Part shown: positions 62,074-64,000 of the stretch, piece by piece
Layout: every line of letters starts with the position of its first letter
Position numbering within the stretch: position 1 is the stretch's first letter
Source of the DNA: Scybalenecus merdavium
GTDB taxonomy: Bacteria; Bacillota; Clostridia; Oscillospirales; Acutalibacteraceae
Assembly: GCA_018714405.1 (NCBI GenBank)
Contig: DVNM01000012.1
Span: 1-64,000 of the forward strand
Direction: 5' to 3'
DNA length: 64,000 bases
Translations under genes and position numbers: made by a program
Notes under the pieces: model-generated
What the model saw: only the letters and a program-made list of their open reading frames with translations
Told to the model about the DNA's origin: nothing
Database searches by the model: none

Positions 62074-62102
62074 ATTTTAAAACAATCAGCACTGGCTGTC
62101 AA
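62074..62102 (-). promoter_or_regulatory. Sigma-A promoter of nagB
   Basis: Minus-strand TTGACA and TAAAAT with a 17-base spacer. The -35 box overlaps the end of the VanZ gene. Confidence 0.75.
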
Positions 62103-62557
62103 GCGGCGTGCTTTGTTCTTTCGGCGATCAGGCGCAGCAAAAGCAGCAGCGCCAAAAACAAGGCGGCGCCGGCAATGCCGCCCGCCGTGTCCAAAAGCCA
62201 GTCGGTAAACTGGCAGGCGCGACCCTCCACAAAAAGCTGGTGCACTTCGTCGGTTATGGCATAAAGCGAAGTCAGGACGGCCGCCCAGATGCCCCAATGC
62301 TTTTTGCCGCTTTGGTACAGGGCATTTGCAAACAGAAAGCCGAGCCCGGCGTACTCTGCAAAATGCGCGCCTTTGCGTACTGCAAAGCTCGTCAGCGTTT
62401 GCCCCAGTATTTTTTCCAGCGCCAAAAGCACATTGCCGCTTTGTTCTATAGACTGCGCCGCCGTGCGCGAGGAAAAGTAAAAAATCAGTGCCATACATAC
62501 CAGGCAGAGCGCCCAGCTCACGCCGCGCCGGATCTGTTTAGTCTGTTCGCGCTGCAT
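62099..62557 (-). CDS. VanZ-like membrane protein
   Basis: A 152-residue protein of the VanZ family with about four helices and the family signature: ALIFYFSSRTA, RKGAHFAEYAGLGFLF, AITDEVHQLFVEGRACQFTD and LLDTAGGIAG. VanZ itself raises teicoplanin resistance by an unclear mechanism, and most members have no known role. Its ATG lies within the last 20 bases of the peptide-binding protein gene with no clear ribosome site, so translation is probably coupled. Confidence 0.92.
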   Translation of the reverse strand: MQREQTKQIRRGVSWALCLVCMALIFYFSSRTAAQSIEQSGNVLLALEKILGQTLTSFAVRKGAHFAEYAGLGFLFANALYQSGKKHWGIWAAVLTSLYAITDEVHQLFVEGRACQFTDWLLDTAGGIAGAALFLALLLLLRLIAERTKHAA

Positions 62558-64000
62558 TGCAGAAATTCACACGGCCGCTGCCGGCATGGAACTGGATCCC
62601 GGTCACGTTTTTGGCACTGGCGTAGTAACTGGTCTCAAAAAAGACGGGGCAGACGGAATATGTATCCAAGATTTTCTTTTCACAGTCGGCGCACAGTTCA
62701 GCCTCGCTGCTGCTGCGTCCGGCCAGCGTTTGCAGCTCACTGGCAAATGCGCTCGTGCCGGCGGAAGAATAGGCGGCGGTGGCGTTGATGGACTGGATAA
62801 AGGCATAGGGGTTGTCGGACGTGGCCTGAAAACGCATGAATGCCAGCTGGTAGTTGCCGGCGGCAACGCGGCTTTGCAGTTCGCTTTCGCTGAGCACTTC
62901 GGTTTTCATGGTAAAATCGATCTCCTGCGCGTCATCACCGGAGCCGTAGCGGCCGATCTTGCCGATCGAAGCCTGTACGTCCTGGAAAACTTCCAGCACA
63001 TACTCCTCCATGTCTGAAGTGGTCAGCACCGTCAGCGTCACGGTGCTCATGTCGGTTTCCTCCAGGCCTTTTTCCCACAGTTCGGTCGCGTTTTGTGTGT
63101 CTTGTGTGTAAACGGCGTTCGGCGCGCTGTCACGGTAGGCGCTGCCGCCGGTCATACATGACGGCGGAATGTAACCGGTCGCCGTCTGCAGGTAGTCGGT
63201 TTTGCTCAAATCGGCCTGGCCGAATGCCGTGCAAAGCGCATGGCGGATGTTGCTGTTCGCCAGGAATTCATCCGAACAGTTGAACACAAAGCTCCAGAGT
63301 GTGTCGGTGTAGGGCAGGGCGGTAATGCCTTCTTCCTCAGCCTGCACGGCTGCGGCCTCATGACCGCTCAAAAACGCGGCGTCATACAGACCGGACAGCA
63401 GGTTTTCTGTAATGCTTGCACGGTCTTCGTTGACGGTCAGCGTCAGCCGGGTCACTTTTGTCGGCGACGGGCCGCTGTAGGATTTGTTTTGGCTGAGCAC
63501 ATAGGAGGTGTCGAGTTCGCTGGAAACATAAAACTGGCCGTTAAACATGGCGTATTTAAGCTCCAGCCCGTAACGGCCTTTGGTCGCTTCAAAAAATGCG
63601 CGGTTGCAAGGCGCGGCCACGGCCGTTGCCAGCGTGTTCAAAAAGCCGCTGTCCGCCTGTGCCAGCCGGATCACCAGCGTGTAGTCGTCGGTCGCTTCTA
63701 CACCGAGGGCAGACACGCTTTTTTTGCCGGCTTGGATGTCCTGCGCATTTTCAATGCCGGAAATCGAGGAAAACAGCGGGCACTGCGTGTTTGGGTCTGC
63801 CGCGCGCTGCAGGGCAAATACAAAATCGTCCGCCGTCACGTCCGGCGCAAAATTTTCGCCCATCAATTCTTTGATCGCGTCGCTGATGTGCCATTTGCAT
63901 CCCTGTTTCAGGTGAAATGTGTATGTCCTGCCGCTGTCGGTCACTTCCCAGCTTTCGGCAGTGCCCGGGCGCACGGTGCCGTCGTCGTCCACGCGCACCA
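62538..64000 (-). CDS. ABC transporter substrate-binding protein, family 5 (5'-truncated)
   Basis: The visible 487 codons encode most of a peptide/nickel-type (SBP_bac_5) binding protein. They have GTAESWEVTDSGRTYTFHLK near the edge, APDVTADDFVFALQRAADP, VKTDYL-like SKTDYLQTATGYIPP and a C-terminal lobe that ends normally. The N-terminus with the lipoprotein signal lies beyond the window edge, so the true start is not seen. It should deliver oligopeptides to an Opp-type permease, which is not in view. VanZ is coupled behind it. Confidence 0.92.
   Translation of the reverse strand, partial: VRVDDDGTVRPGTAESWEVTDSGRTYTFHLKQGCKWHISDAIKELMGENFAPDVTADDFVFALQRAADPNTQCPLFSSISGIENAQDIQAGKKSVSALGVEATDDYTLVIRLAQADSGFLNTLATAVAAPCNRAFFEATKGRYGLELKYAMFNGQFYVSSELDTSYVLSQNKSYSGPSPTKVTRLTLTVNEDRASITENLLSGLYDAAFLSGHEAAAVQAEEEGITALPYTDTLWSFVFNCSDEFLANSNIRHALCTAFGQADLSKTDYLQTATGYIPPSCMTGGSAYRDSAPNAVYTQDTQNATELWEKGLEETDMSTVTLTVLTTSDMEEYVLEVFQDVQASIGKIGRYGSGDDAQEIDFTMKTEVLSESELQSRVAAGNYQLAFMRFQATSDNPYAFIQSINATAAYSSAGTSAFASELQTLAGRSSSEAELCADCEKKILDTYSVCPVFFETSYYASAKNVTGIQFHAGSGRVNFCNAARTD

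Noticed and set aside
1..64000. CRISPR arrays, tRNA or rRNA genes, transposases, prophage genes
   Set aside because: Intergenic regions were read for regularly spaced repeats, cloverleaf-like sequences and recombinase motifs. None was found apart from the two non-coding MITE-like copies.

Overview
The window looks like chromosomal DNA of an anaerobic, endospore-forming Clostridia bacterium, probably of the Oscillospirales/Ruminococcaceae type. This is inferred from gene content: a GerA-type germinant receptor operon, RicT (YaaT), YlmH, the yaaQ-holB-yaaT-yabB-rsmI gene order known from Bacillus, a DUF421-DUF4363 pair, a bacterial-type 2[4Fe-4S] ferredoxin and radical-SAM proteins. Base composition is fairly GC-rich in genes and AT-rich between them. 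Ribosome binding sites are strong (AGGAGG type), sigma-A promoters usually have 17-base spacers, and TTG starts are common. I see no rRNA, tRNA, CRISPR array, prophage or transposase.

Layout. 1-7.8 kb: sulfatase, exported metallophosphoesterase, GH18-like protein, PAP2 phosphatase, a pyruvyl transferase-like protein and two small membrane proteins. 8-13.8 kb: YlmH, a sugar O-acetyltransferase, a GH43 enzyme, a MATE transporter, and an IolB-like isomerase overlapping an iron-type alcohol dehydrogenase. 13.8-19 kb: a response regulator, histidine kinase and HtrA operon resembling CssRS-HtrA, then a DUF815 ATPase. 19-29 kb: ilvC, an alpha/beta hydrolase, the conserved darA-holB-ricT / ferredoxin / trmN6-rsmI-radical SAM block, and citrate synthase. 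29-34.3 kb: gerAA-AB-AC and the divergent DUF421-DUF4363 pair. 34.3-42.2 kb: a single 2,440-residue exported protein of unknown function with about three 450-residue repeats, behind a strong promoter and a structured leader. 42.3-46.5 kb: a GH43-like protein, a six-helix membrane protein controlled by a ykkC-class (guanidine-I type) riboswitch, and a GH36 alpha-galactosidase. 47-50.4 kb: the hexuronate genes uxaC-kdgK-kdgA. 50.4-64 kb: a phosphoesterase, a D,D-carboxypeptidase, a LysR regulator, a lipoprotein esterase, an aldo/keto reductase, a ferredoxin-gene remnant, an XRE regulator, a GH16 lipoprotein, tatD-metG, nagB, VanZ and a truncated peptide-binding protein.

How the genes fit together. 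The window describes a plant- or mucus-glycan user (GH16, GH36, two GH43, GH18, sulfatase, uronate and amino-sugar catabolism) that senses envelope stress, sporulates and germinates.

Three items stand out. (1) A riboswitch with the conserved ykkC blocks drives a membrane protein that is not one of the usual guanidine exporters. (2) The giant repeat protein is unrecognised. (3) A MITE-like element occurs twice in opposite orientation. Each copy sits in a bidirectional terminator between convergent genes, and the terminator stem-loop is duplicated on both sides of the element.
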